NCBI GenBank assembly: GCA_958496175.1 | Contig: OY292274.1 | Span: 26,823,482-26,887,481, forward strand | DNA length: 64,000 bases | Origin: Sisyra terminalis | Taxonomy: Eukaryota; Arthropoda; Insecta; Neuroptera; Sisyridae | Direction: 5' to 3' | Shown here: piece after piece, positions 1 through 14,500 of the stretch | Numbering within the stretch: position 1 is the stretch's first letter | Layout of the letters: each line of letters starts with the position of its first letter | Translations under genes and position numbers: made by a program | Notes under the pieces: generated by a model | Seen by the model: only the letters and a program-made list of their open reading frames with translations | Told to the model about the DNA's origin: nothing | The model's database searches: none

Positions 1-3000
1 ATGTAGGGGCGTAAACTGTTTTTACACCCTGTCTGACATACGTTACTGGCGACACATGATTTAAGAGATGACATTCCAAAGAAAACTAATCGCACATACT
101 CATATTTCAAAAGAGAGAATTTGAGGCCTTTAACATCTACTTGAAAACCTATATTTTTTTTACTTTTTTTGAATGAATATGTAAAGCGGATATTAGTTTT
201 AACGCAAATATCAATTAACGCTTAAAAGAAGACCATTCACGGTGGATGAAATGAAAGACTTGCCCAACCCTTACTTGCGAATTGTAAAATTCTTTGTATA
301 TTCAATATAAATAATGAGATTAATATTAACGAGTATAATCTGCAAGTTGCGTGCATTGGCATTGGTTCGATAAATGAATTTCCGGTGATGTGGCAGCTTC
401 CGTCCGGAAATCTATTCTAATTGAACGTAGCAATTTAATAATTAAGATGAGTCATTTATTTCAGTTCGAGTATGATACACATTTATATTTCAAATAAAAG
501 ATTCATAAACTATTTTTTTTTCCACTAGCAGTTTCAATAAACTTTTGATTATGCTCTTTAATTTTTTCCAACTCTTATTTTATGAAGTGGTATACAAGAG
601 CTTTTGAAATTCAAGTAGAATCATGTTTGCATATTGAATAATTACAGTGCACATTTATGCCGACAAGTGGGTAAAACAATCAAACACCTAACCTTTGTGT
701 TTATAAATTGTAAGTTATTAATCAAATTCAAAAGGCTCTTTGTGGATCAATAGTAAATCTTTGCCTTACATTCACAAAAATAAGTGTTCAAAATAATCGC
801 AGTTAAACTAATCAATATCGATACAAAATATTATTTTTCTTTTTACAATAAAATCCTTAAAAATCCCAAAATTCGTTACATTTTTTGTAATGAATAATTT
901 AATTGACACGGTTACATCACTAATAGACTTTTCATACTTCAGAAGTAGAATACCACAGCTAGGTAAGCCCAGGGAAGCTTAGATGCCAAAAGATTTTGGA
1001 GGAGCCGGAGCTATACCTTTTTTTTTGTAAGACGGAGTTTCAATATTTATAATTCTAGCTTCTAATAACCTTAAGTTGCATAGATTACTAAAGAAATTTA
1101 TTTTTTGGAAAAAAAGACATTCATAATTCAGAAAGCAACTAAGTTAAACCAAAATTGAAACATTTTTGGGTGCGCAAAATATTTTAACCAAATTTATATC
1201 ACTTCCTTGACTTGGGAACATTATCGTTTTTTTATTTGAAATAGTATTAGTTTTAAAGAAAGTAATTTCTTTAAATGATATTTTTAACAAGTATAAATCT
1301 AAATTGCTTTAGCTTTAAGTTAAGTGCTTAGTGTTCATTTTTACAAAATTTTATATTTTTTTCCCCATAACCTTCCTTGACTGCCTAATTGTAATTTACA
1401 GAAATAAGTATTTTATTATTTTCGAGTCACAATTAATTAATTATTATTTCTTTCAAATGACTTAATATTCTTTATTCTTTTCTCAACGCTTGCTGTCATC
1501 GTGAGGTGTTGAATTAATCATTTACAGAAATTTGATATATTTACGATTTTTTCAACGACTTGTGGTTGATTAAACTCTAAACTTCAACACATTAATATTT
1601 AACACACAATTTACTGTACCTACAAACAAGGGCGGATTTAGGATTTCTTTCTGGGGGGGGGGGGCACAATATCATTTTTCATTTGCAAGTGCGTGAAAGA
1701 GATACAACGAAAATTCGCAATTACAACCAGAAATAGACTAGAGTTTCACTAATGTTCTTTCTGTTATTTTATTCATATATTTTAACAACTCTAATAGTTT
1801 GATTTGCTTCTAAGTATGTACTGTGATGGAATCTTCAATTTTTTAACTTTTATTATCTATAAAATATAAACTATTAAACGTATTCAACTAAAGATACATA
1901 ATATATTCTAGTTCAATGGAGTTTTCATCTTAACGATAAATATATTTGGTTTTCTGTCAATTTATTTTCCCCCAACTATGCTTTTTCTAGATCTCTCCCT
2001 AGAATTCTCTCTACATGTACTTATAGGTACAATTACAATTTAATGGACTTTCAGCTTTGAATACCTGTATTAGGACACAAGTATAACGATGTATACGACC
2101 TATTGATAAGTTAATTAATGGTATTTCAAACAACCAATAAATTATTTTGTTCGAGATAATTTCGGTTTCGGTTTTCTTTTCTCAGATGTTTTTCCATAGC
2201 CTCAAATGAAATATTTAAAACAAAATATGTTAAAGTCGTTTTTAACGACTTTAAAGGTGCTTTTATATGCTTAATTTTACCAAAAAATATATAAACATTA
2301 ATTCAGTTTTTGTGGTTTTAAAAAAACCAACATTTCTTCCAAATGCTGGAAAAATAATAAATCCCAACGACAACAGCGTCAGCGTAAATGTCTCGACGCC
2401 ATTATTCAGACTTATAATCGAGAACAATACGGTTTCATAACGACCCTCATAAAACAGTTATCAACATCATCTGTTTATATGGCGGTTTTTTACATTTCAA
2501 ATTGCATCTGAAGAACAGGAGATAATAACCACTTTTAGATGATAAATATGTAAATAAAAATGTTTTGAATACAGGAAACAAGAAAGAAAATTCTACATAC
2601 GTTTAAGGAAAACCTTCGTTTAAGTTTAAACATGCGTTTGATACTTTTGTGGATGAATGTTTCATCTATTTTTAAATATACATGTGTTTAGTGTATTTTG
2701 TTTTGAAGATTTTAAACTTTATAAAATTTATTAGGTGGAATTAATTTGTTTGTGCTTTCTAATTTTTACTGATAAGTTATGGTCTTAACTATGAAGAAAA
2801 ATGTTTTCAATCCGTTTTTAATGCAGGTCGTTATTTATAAGTGAAGAAAATCTATTTAAATTTTCTAAATAAGTTACTATGTTTATCAATTTTAAGTATA
2901 AAAAGGGTGAACTTCTTTTTTTAGATTTTCCAAAGTCAATTTCATTTCGATTACGAGTGCGTGAAAGAATTTAGTAAAAATTATAATTTTTGGAAATAAA

Positions 3001-3614
3001 ACAATGGCGATTTATTATGTCTAGATACTATAAAATAATAAGTCGTTACTTATTTTACAATTAAATTTATTTACAAGGCTATCGTCGTTAATGTTCTAAC
3101 GGAAAATTATAAATGGAAAATCATTTTTTAGTTGAAGTTCTTTCGAAAACACGTAAGATATTTAATTTTTAGTCGCACATTTAAGTTGAAAAAATAAAAA
3201 AGCTTTTATTTAAATAAACCACAAATGTTTTTAAATAGAAAATTTTTCCGTTATACTGTGTAAAAACTAAAAACCTTTTGCAAAACTTGGAAAATCACGA
3301 ATTTTGTTTCCTTTACAAAAAAACGATGTGTTGTGTGCAGGATGTACAAGCGCGGTTGTTTTATTGGATAATTCTATTTAAATATGTTTACTCAAATCAA
3401 ACATTAGTAAGTAGTAATATTAACTGATAAAATTCTTAATGCAGATACCTTTATGAAACGTTTTAATAACTTCCAACACCAATTTTAAACATTTCAGATA
3501 TTAATTACCGGAAAATTTTGATTAGATTAAAATAAATGGGAAATTGAAAAGATAGTTTTGTAAATATGTTTTATATTGAGAACATAAAACACGTTTTCTT
3601 ACATTTATTTATGT

Positions 3615-3631
3615 CACGTGTGTCACACGTG
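3615..3631. promoter_or_regulatory. Perfect 17-bp palindrome with two E-boxes
   Basis: The sequence CACGTGTGTCACACGTG is a perfect inverted repeat around a central T, with a CACGTG E-box core at each end. Such sites are bound by bHLH and bHLH-PAS factors. It is 5 kb from the nearest gene, so regulatory use is only a possibility. Confidence 0.25.
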
Positions 3632-6600
3632 CGAACTATGCAACATTGATCATTTATTTATCTTCAATAAACGCGACTTCAAAGATTTGCATTATTACCA
3701 AAAAAAAAAAAAAATGATAAAAAAACTAGTTTTCTTTCAGGAAAATAAATAATAATAATAATCGGTGGGGAATGTTACATAAACATACATTAACGCACTT
3801 AGGTAAAATATTTATACTTTATCGAATTATTTTAATTAATTGAAAATTCAATGAATTCATTTATGACAAATACAATTTATTTATTCCGACTGTCCTTCAT
3901 TAAAAGCAATCAAATTAATTAACAAGAAATCTTTACTAATTGAGCATAATCGTTCAAGTTGCAATAGCAATTTGAAATATTTGTTAAAAAAATCTTAATT
4001 ATACTGCCAAGAATGTATAATGCTGTCACGTTAACATGTGTCAATAAAGTTTCAGTAAGTATACAGATTGAATAATTGTGAATTAAATTTTCAAAAGTTT
4101 TTTTTTTATAACACTGAATGGTTGATCTTCTTTTCGGTTCGAATCATTTGTAATGTCAAACCGGAGGGCAATTGATAATCATTTTGAAGACGTACGAAAT
4201 ACTCAAAAGATATAATTATAAAAGTGACGTAAAACACATCTGCTTCAAGTTATACAGCGATAAAAATTTTATCGGAAAATTGAAGGATCAAGTTAAATGT
4301 AATTAGAGTTGAAAATAATGAAATGTTGTAATAATCTTATGTAAGAAGCATTTATTGACTTCTTTAGTATAAATTGCATGCGGTTCCAATTCAGTGAACT
4401 GAAATGAAGAAAATCTTTGTATTTTATTCGTGTCATGATGAATGATGTTTTCGGATGTAATTTTTCTTTATTTCAATAAACTTTTTTTATATTCATTATA
4501 ATACGAATATGTGTGCAATGTAAGACACAGTAAGATTGTTTAAAGTTTTTTTAGTACAAAACTTATTATTATATTTGCTATTTAATAAAGTAATTCGATT
4601 TTGCATATGAAAATATTTCAAAGTAGGTTCCTAAAAGAGTGTAATACTTGTACCAATAAAAATAGCTTTTTAATTTAATTCCTCATGCTACTGTAGTTCA
4701 CGTGCACGTATTTAAGTTTCATAAACTTTTATCCAAATAACAGATATTAAGCAAGAGGATGCATTAAAGTTTGAGCTTTATTGTTCTAAAATATGCATTG
4801 TTCACAGCTTTCATTTCAAATGAGAAATGCTGTTTTGTGGTTTCATTCTACGATCTCAATCATTAATTAGTAGGTAAATTCTTGTTTAACTCTTTAGAAA
4901 ATAGATTTTAAAAAAGTAAATAAAACTGAAGTTATTCAGTTAAGTTCATTGTTATTTTATAAAAATATTTGATTAGTTGATTAATGTACTGAAAGTTTAA
5001 ATATTTATGGATAACCTATGCAAAACGAAATAATGCTTTATAAAAAATGCAGCTTTAATATGAAGTCAAAATTTTATTTACAAATTTTTAGGAACAGTTT
5101 AATCCTGATATTAAGGAAAATATTAACTAATTTTCCTTATAAATATCAACTAACTTAGAACGAAAGCTTTTCGAGTTAAAGCTTTCGTGTAGGAAATTAA
5201 ATAGATAGTCAAATATGCCTTCCTCAAAAAAAAAAAAAAAAAAAAAAGATATAAGTCAATAGTATTATACATAGATATTATTTTAAACGTTTTAACAATG
5301 AATGACTCATCTTTTACATTAGTATTGTAGCTCAAACTTGGATTATTTTTTAGATGCGTCATACTACAATTTAGGTTCCACCCCATTCATAAATCTATTA
5401 CAGATTACTAAAATTGCTTCTTCGAGGTTTACAATGCATATTGAACTTAATAAGTTGTTTTATCAGTGTTTTATTAACTTACACGTCTTAAAAATTGAGA
5501 AACAATTACGGATAAAAAAATATGTCACTGTTTAGTTAATATTTTATAAGTCTTAGTAAGGGTTCTCGAGGGAGCTTTTAAATCCTGCAGGGTCTCAAGA
5601 TTATAGTTTATAACAATGTTAACAGTTTTTATGACTAATTTAAAAATAATTAGAATTAAAATCAAATTAGATTTTTTCCGCTGACTTTTGACAGTTATAC
5701 AATAAGTAAAATATAATACAATGGTCCTTTTTATGTAATATAATTTACAAAAGTAAACTATAAACATAAATTTGAATAAACGCTCAAACTATTGTATTTT
5801 TGACATATTCTCCAGAAACATATTTATCGATTTAGCAGTTACAATGGCCGATCTAATACTACTTGATGAGCACAGAGGACGATTGCTTGGCAATCGAAAT
5901 ATATATCAGAGAAAATTTATGGTTATAGTTTAATTTTGTAAATTATCTTACATAAATTTTATCAAAAAATATTTTATGTATTGTTTAATTAGAATTAATT
6001 TAAAAAATATATATTTGGTAAAAATTATAACAACAATGCTTATATTTTTTTAACTTTAAAGCAGTTTCATCGATTTCCCTGAAATTAACTATAGTATTTA
6101 GATGAAATTCATTGTTTTATAGTAGCACTATATAAATCGTTACAGAAGAAAAGACCAAATATCATGATTTCTTCATTTCAATCAACAAGTGATAAATTTA
6201 CGATTCTTGTGCTTCTTCTTTAAGAAAGGGTAATTTTTAGTATGGAAAAATACTGTCGATATATCGTCTGTTACGCGGAGGAAATAGATAGCGTTATTGG
6301 CTAATTTATTTATAAATTTTCGTTCTCTACTTTTCTATTATTCAGGTCAAATTATCCATGAACTCCCATTACTAACATTTATGAATTTTTTAAAATCGTG
6401 TTTTTTTTTATTTATTCAGTACAAAATTTTTACACGCACTATCAATCTGGTATTTTCCTTATTTCCAAGGTCAAGAAAATTATTTTATGAAGTTTATGGA
6501 GCTTTGGTTCCTTCATTGGTTTTGTGATTTTTAAAATAGCTAATCAAAATATTTGAGATATTATGTGTAAGAAATGTAAAAGTATTAAAGAAAGAGTACC

Positions 6601-7119
6601 CTATTAATTTCCTTCGAAGTTGTTGATATAATATAACAATATAACATTTATGTTAAAAAAAAGCATTAATTTTATGACAAATATTTGCAATTGTTGCATA
6701 TGAAAAAATCGTATGAATATAGAAGTGAGTAAATGTTGTAGACGCAATGGGCGGCCGCGTGCTGTATGTTCCGGCATGCGAGAAGTAGTTTTCTTTTCAT
6801 TTTGCTTCCATAAAATTGTGCATTTCATTCATGTGGTATGTAATGTAAATATTTTATTTATTTATATTATTATCACGGTTTTATTTATAATAGTCGGTTC
6901 AAAAGTATGTCAGTGTTCCGTCTATTCATTTGAAAGACAAACCGTCTGATACAAACAGGAAAATATCACAAATAATTATTCATATTGGCTAATATTTTTT
7001 TAAATATAATCCTGATTAACTACTTTAAATAAAATTCCAATTATCATTTTTTTCTTCTTAAGATTTATTTTTCGGTCTGCACTAGTATTAGACAACTTAT
7101 TGAAGAAATAAAAATTCCA

Positions 7120-7195
7120 ATAGTGGCAGGGTTCGAGCCTAAACCCACTGGCATATATAAGCGGTGATTATGACCATACTCCATGGCTTCATTAA
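7120..7195 (-). repeat. Possible tRNA-derived SINE head
   Basis: Read on the minus strand, this stretch has a B-box-like GGCTCGAACCC preceded at tRNA-like spacing by a degenerate A-box region (around TGGAGTATGGT). This is the layout of an RNA polymerase III promoter in a tRNA-derived SINE. It differs from the SINE family seen at 27-51 kb. The A-box is weak, so the call is tentative. Confidence 0.35.
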
Positions 7196-8571
7196 GTTGG
7201 CTTCACAACTTTTTGTTGCTTATATTTTTTGTTTATTTTTATTGGAGAATAACTATATTTGTTTAATTTTCTTTAGCCAAACAGTATAAACCTATACAAA
7301 TAATTTGTTATTTTCACTATAATTCCATTAATGTACATAAGAATAAAAAATTATTAAAACACCATGTTTTCTAGAAAAAGAAATAACTAAAAATAAGAAG
7401 ATACAATTTGAAACATAATATGTTTTTGTAAAATCGGGACAATAAGAAGAAATATAACATATATAAGCCCTAATCTACCTAGTACGATTACACTGTATTA
7501 TTGACGTATACCTATTATATGTGAAAGTTAAGAACCAATTACATGCTGAATATACAATAAGTACCAAATGATTAAAATCTCCACAAAGAAGACTATAAAA
7601 GTTCATTCAATATCAAAATTGACAAAAAGGAAACTCTCAAAACCATATAATATAAAAATAAATTTAAAATTTGAAATAAGAGGGTAAATTGTGACGCTTT
7701 TATAACACCTGGTTTTAAAAAACCCAAATATCAAATTTCGAGCTTCACAAATTTGGCAGATGGTTCAATTCTTAATTAAACTATTAACCCTATTAAGATT
7801 AGAATAATCTAGATCAAAGGTTTTAAAATTTATTACATTTTAATAATGGTTATAGCGAAAGAAGACTATAAAGTAACATTAGAAATTGCTATCGTATGTG
7901 AACCGCGGAAATTGTGATATTTTGGCCCGAGAATCTTGTTATAACTTCCTATTAAAACTAAAGTTAAAGTAAGGAAACTTAAATTTAACTCATAAATATC
8001 TTGTGTTAATATCTAGTTAATTCTAGCGGTGATTACAAACTTACCTAATAGAGATAGCTTAATCCTTTGTAAGCTTTTAACAATTTTGAAATAAATAATT
8101 TCCTTAGTTTTGGATGAGTGAAAAGTTTAGGATGTTGAGAAAGGAATGATTTTTTTTCTCAAATACTGAAATATCGCTTATTATTTTATAATTGCATATT
8201 AAAACGTAATAAATTTCCTATTATCTCATTGTTAGTTTAATTTTTAATCTATTCATTAGCTAAAACCAATAGTAATGAATAAGTAAGAGGAAATTACTGT
8301 TATTAAAGCTTTTTGCGTCCTTTACTACAACTTCGATTCGTTCTTAGTTGATGACTGTTTCCGAAACAATTAAGTGTTTTCCATATATTTTAATCCAGTA
8401 TGTAAATCCACTTAAAATTTTTTGTCTTTTACAATAAGGGAAAAGTAAGATAATTTTTACAGTAGATGCAAACGTATTGAAAATCGTCGAGCTTCTTGAA
8501 TAATAAAAAGTAATTTGTGGTTTTATTTTAAAACAGTACAAAGTAGAGGGTAAACACACCTTGTCCATAAG

Positions 8572-11500
8572 ATGGACGATACGGAGATTCAAGAAACAGT
8601 CGAGGCCATTCTTGGTAAGGGCGCCAAAGTGGTCGATTGTGAAAAGAAGTCTTCGATCAAAGAAGAAGAGGTATTGCTCATTAATGGATTACCTGTCGCA
8701 TTAGAAGGTCGTGATGGTATGGCGATTAAGCAAGCCCTGATAACGGGTCAAGTGCCTCCATGCGACCTCCTCAACACGATCCTTATCAAAGCTGGAATCC
8801 TTCGAGCGCCAGTGCATTTGGAAACATCACTCTCCGTGAAAAAAAGTGTCGTTACCAAAGAAGAAATCAGCGTATCGAAAGGTGGTAAAGTCGTTGATGA
8901 AAGAAGTCGGGAAACGAAAGAAAATAATTTCTACACGAGTGCCACCAGTGAAATATGGGAACCTGTGAATATTTTACCTACAAATCAATTGCCAAATGAC
9001 TGTATTATGTCTTTATCGGGAAATCCAACATCTACATCCACATCTGATTCAAGTATACCAAAAACAAATCTGCGGACAAATATTTATCGAAGCGAAACAG
9101 AAAGTTACGGGCCAAAAGACAAACGCAAATACAATTCAGTTTGCACAGATTCCAGTGGTTCGAGTTATGAATCGAATGACGAAAACCAAAGTCCAATTTT
9201 ATTAAAAAGTGCTGCTTCCATTACCAAAAATGATTATTTTCCACATAGTCTTAGTCGAGATTCGGGTCACGAATTATCGGAAAGCGTATCCATCACAAGT
9301 ACTCGAGTGCCAGGGCCTGATGGCCGATTTTGCGGAAACACATTTACACCAACGTCTGTGAGCTCATTGAGTTCGTATGATGAGACTGATTTTACTACAG
9401 ATTTATCGTCACGATTTAAAAACGGATGTGATTTGAAAAATAAATTCCCGACACGCCCGTACACTGGGGTAAGTTGCTTAAGACGTACAAAAAAAACTTT
9501 ATTTTTAATCAAAAGATTAGATTTTTCGTATTCGAAAGGATTATTTCTTTGCCAGGTAGATTGTTAAGTATAAAAAAGATCAATGTAAGCAACTAATAAA
9601 TTCGGCTTTGATTTTATTGTTAAAGTCGTCGAACTTTTTCAAAGACGCAAGTTGACAAACTACTATTCAAGATATTACAGTGGCGTACAAATATGTATTT
9701 TTAAATATGTATTTTCTAAATCCTTTCAATCTGCTTACCCTTTTACCATTGTTTATGCATTGTTATTTTTTAAACCTTAAGTTTAAGAAGTCTCTAGCAC
9801 TCGGTTGGAGACATTAATATTCAAATTTAGTAGAAGTAACGCACAATTTACATTCTGTGACGAGTATCTTACGATCACAAAACCAGTAGTAGCTTCTCTT
9901 TTTTAATTACTAATATTTTTTATTTTACTCATTGTATATATATACGACCTGTAGGACTACGCAATTTTTCTGTCTTCGTTGCATTATTTTAAAAATCCTG
10001 AAACCTAATGTGTTTAGTTGTATTTGTATTGTGCCCAAATTCACAATAAACCATTGTACATGAAATATAAACATAGGAATGGGGAACCGAACTTTTTTCA
10101 ACTCGCCCTCCCCCCTTGGTAAAATTTTGTTCGACTCACTCCCCTAATACCAAGTGAGATTTTTCAAAATTCGTATTTGCAATGTATATGAGTTAATCTG
10201 TGCTTCGATTACATTAGATTTATTTAAAAAACAATTTTGAAAAATATCGTGATATTTTCCGAGACCATCTTTTCCTCCACGTGAGGTTTTGCTCAATTCC
10301 TTCTCACTCCTAAACGCCTCACGTAATTAATGGATGCCCCCTAACAGAACCGAAGAGGAAGCCACCGAATTTATGCTGGCTCTATATTATGAGGAATACA
10401 GTATAGTGATTACGTTAAAAATATATCGGTTTTTGATGGTATAGTAACCAGGTATATGGAATACGCATAAAAGCTATAACACTAAAGACTGAAGCTTGAA
10501 TCGGAGCTTAAGCTAGGGTCAACGATTAGCTCTAGACCCGGAACAAGAGTCAACTAATTTAGATCAGCACTTCAGTCATGGTTGTGCAATGAAAATTTGT
10601 AAACGTACTCAAGAATAAACATAATTTAATTAATTGTAAAAATAATTCTGTGAAATTTTGTTTTGCATTTAGTTTTCGACAATATTACAAAGATCGAAGT
10701 ATTTTTCCAAAAAACAGTTTTGTGAATTTACGACAAAGAATATAATATTATTTCTCCTTCACTGACTAATTTTACTCAATATTTTATTTACTATTCTGAG
10801 GCACGATCTCGTCTATATGCACCGCTTTTTCCTTATATAGAATCGTTTGTGGACAGTTTTGCTTGTGCTTCGGTACAAGAGAGGAGAGGCTGTGAAACCG
10901 GTTGAATATATTCGAAAAAAAGTACTTATATTGCACGAATAAGCCAATATTTTATGCAGATAGAAAATCATTTGAGATTGTATCGATCCCACACCCTCTA
11001 CGGAAAACTTAACTTATAATTAATTGATTTGATAAATCTAAAAGATTTTCTTTTATACGACAACCTCTATACATTATTTGATTTTGATATGTAAAGTTTA
11101 ATGTACAAAACAACTCATTAAATAATACACATCATTAAACCTTGACACTAAATTTTAATGAATAATGTTAAAATTGTCACTTATTCAAGCCCTTGTTTTT
11201 GTTGGTTTAGTTTTAGCTCATTAAAGTATTACTATAAAAATGCAAAAATCAACTATTTCAGTAGCAATTATATACTGACAATCAATATAGATGCAATAGT
11301 TAAGCTAATATTAACACAGCTATTGTAAAAGCAGATACTTCAATCCTTTGTAAAATTATCGGAAGTTGATATTTATTAAGGACTTTAACTATTGCACTAT
11401 ACGACTACAAATAAAACTAAAAATAATATTCAACTTTATTTTACTCTACACTAGTTTAAATTTATTAAAATCTATGGTAATTTTGAAAAACAAATTCTAC

Positions 11501-14500
11501 AGTCGAAATAAATTCATAAAATGTTAAGGTCAAATGCTGAGGTTAATCATGAGCAAGAGTTATACCAGACAAGTTTAAAATATTAAAGCTGATTTTGTTG
11601 AACATGTACAAACAATAAAAATGTCACGCTAAATAAAAAATAAAGAACTCATCTTGGTTTTAATTTTTAAGGCTTTAGACAATTTTTTTGTGTACAATAA
11701 TTTGGAAACTGCTAATGATTTCATGTTCCATTTTAACTACAATTTTACTTAAAAAAATGTTTCATTATTAATATCTTTGTTTTTTTTTTTACTTTTAGCC
11801 CACAATTTTTGGGACGGTAGCTTCAGATCAGACTCCAAAAGATGGGGCTAACAGAAGAGTAAGTATAATAGATTTAATTAATAACAAATAAGGTGTACTT
11901 AATTTATTGGGAATATTTATTGGAAATGTAAACCTAAGATTTCAAAATTATTATTCTATAAACAGAAAACTTATTAGGAAATGTATAATTAATGTTTCTT
12001 TATGAAATGATAAAATGTAACCCAGATAATCTAAATGTGTTTATAAATCTTTCATAATAGCTATGTTTTCTAATTAAAAGTATAAAAATAATTAAGTCCA
12101 AATATTTTAGATAACATTTTCTCGTTATATTTTATTATTAGGCGCTCATTAAAATCATATATAGTTTAATAGTTTACCTAGATATAATACTTGACTATGA
12201 ATTCTAAAAAAATATGTGGTATGTCAATCAATCAATGTATCATTCATAACATTTCTTTTACCTATAACTTAAGCAATTCCTCAATAATCACAACTACTAC
12301 TAACTTTGGAGTTTACTTAAATTTCACTTTTACGGACTTTCTAGTGTATGTACCAGGTACCTACATAATATATCCTCTAGGTTTCAGAACTATTGAGTTT
12401 AATAAAAAACAACAGAAATATTACACTAAATCGTTTCCAGTAAATGAATTTTTACTTATTTTTCAAAATATATGGATTTTGAAAGCATTAGATCAAATTT
12501 AAGCACTAACAAAATTCAATAATGAAATAATATTTTTTAAAATCTTAAAGTCTTTACTAATACAAACATAAAGAATTTTTTATATATGTACTTTAATAAT
12601 TTTCAGACTAAGCAAATGTTTCTGTTAACTTTTTATACACATACGTTTTTGCTATAACTATTAACTCAGTAAATTGCCATTAATCTGTCAGCATATTATG
12701 AACCCCATGCATTTGATAAGTTTGTTATATTTTTATATGTGAATAAAATAACACGTGTTTTTCTTGTACGTGACATTAGTAAAAATATTTATTTTCTCGT
12801 ATATTTTAAAAGTTATTTTATATTTGTTTATGATCCATAAATGTAGGTACTTATTCATTTACATTTTTGCTTGTATTAAATTTTAAAATCATATTAATGG
12901 CTTTTTTACAGTTTATGTTTTAAAAACCTATAAAGCAAAATCAAATTTTCAATTTTAGCCACAACTAGAGCAAAAAATAGCATATTACTTTTTATTTTAC
13001 CATTTTTTTTCTGAGGTAATTTTTATGAAGGTACTAATAAATTTATATTTTGATTGCTGGAATTAATTAAATCGTCCTGAAATCCACTAAACTTTCCAAT
13101 TTAAAATATATTTTAATACACCGAGAAACTAAAATTCCCATTGTTAAATTTTATTGTTGTAGGACCAAAGTTTGAAATCAATAGATTTAAGAATTTTGAG
13201 TTTGGTACATTTTTAATTTCTCAATTTTATTAATATATTTGAAAGTTTCTATTCGTAATTTAACTATTTTTGAACTGTAATATATATTTTTAAATACCTA
13301 ACCTACTAAACTTATTATTTAATTAGTATAACGTAATGGGTTTTATTAATCTACTTTTCAGTAATCATTTTGTAACACAGAAACGTGTTTATAGAAATTG
13401 TAAAAGTAATTTTAATACTTACATTTCTAATTGATTTTTGTTTAAGGCTAATTGAAAAAATGAAATTATTTTTATTTGCAGAGTTTACCTCAAACACCCC
13501 AAAGCAGTAAAAACTTCTCAGCGTTATATAATGGGAGCGGTGAAAATGGCAGTGGAGCAAATATTGAAAATCTATCCGAATCCGAATTTTCTGCTGATAA
13601 TGTTAGTACATAATTCAAACTAAATAAGTACCTGTCCTGTTTTTTTTTCAAAAGATATATTTAACTTTCCAATTATAAGACAAAATATTACTATCACAGA
13701 TTTTAATTACGAAAAGTCCTGGAGAGTTGTGTGGTTTTTTTATAATTTTGTCTTTATTTATCTGAGTTTATTTAAGAAATATTGTTTTCTTATATTCTTA
13801 ATTATTAATAAGCTTAAAAAATTTGTAGGCATTGGTATATCGAGATGGAAATTTAGTGTCGGGGTCGTTGGAAGCTTTGATTCAACATATGGTTCCAACT
13901 AATCAATACTATCCGGATAGAGCTTACTTATTTGCATTTCTTCTTAGTTCTCGCCTGTATATTAAACCGCATGAGTTACTTGCTAGGATTTGTACTCTTT
14001 GTGATAATCAACAGCGACTTAAAGATTCCCTATTAACGGGAACAAATACGACTGCTATTGATGGTCATGCTAGTAAGTTGAATTTTCAGTTAATTAATTT
14101 ACAGATAGAGTTTAATATCTATTATTTTGTCTTAGAAATCGAAAGCTGTTCAGTAACCGCAATCGCTCCGCCGGCCGCATTTGCAGAAGGACATAACAAT
14201 TGTGAAACATCGGCGGCGCCAGCAAATTCATTACAATTCACGACATATCTGATTCAATTATTGGCCGAATGGACGGAAACGTTTCCCTACGATTTTCGAG
14301 ACGAGCGCGTAATGCAACACGTACGCAATATTTCACAAAAGTGTGTAGCGCTAAATCCAGTTTTGTGTCGTGATGTCTCCAGTCTTCTTCAAAACCTCTT
14401 ACAACGATTGACTACATTAGAGAATTATGAAGAGTTTTTGCAAAAACTTAGCACAACAGAGCAAGAAAATGACAATAACATAGACATTACAGAAATATGT

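Larger units (their letters stand above)
1..8571. other. Gene-free AT-rich flank left of RasGEF1
   Basis: I see no convincing coding region here on either strand; open stretches are short and of AT-rich random composition. It holds a 12-base G run at 1653-1664 inside a short G-rich patch, a 17-bp perfect palindrome at 3615-3631, a 22-base A run at 5226-5247 that could be the tail of an old retroelement, a small GC-rich patch around 6745-6785, and a possible tRNA-derived SINE on the minus strand at about 7120-7195. Untranslated first exons and the promoter of the RasGEF1 gene may lie here but cannot be placed by eye. Confidence 0.6.

Noticed and set aside
1653..1664. G run as a G-quadruplex or MITE end
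   Set aside because: A single homopolymer of 12 G cannot be interpreted and may include sequencing error.
6713..6949. Open frame around a NotI-like GC patch
   Set aside because: Composition and predicted peptide look random, and no splice partners or family were recognised.
10487..10580. Short GACTGAAG/CTTCAGTC inverted pair
   Set aside because: Only eight bases pair at the ends; too little for a firm element call.
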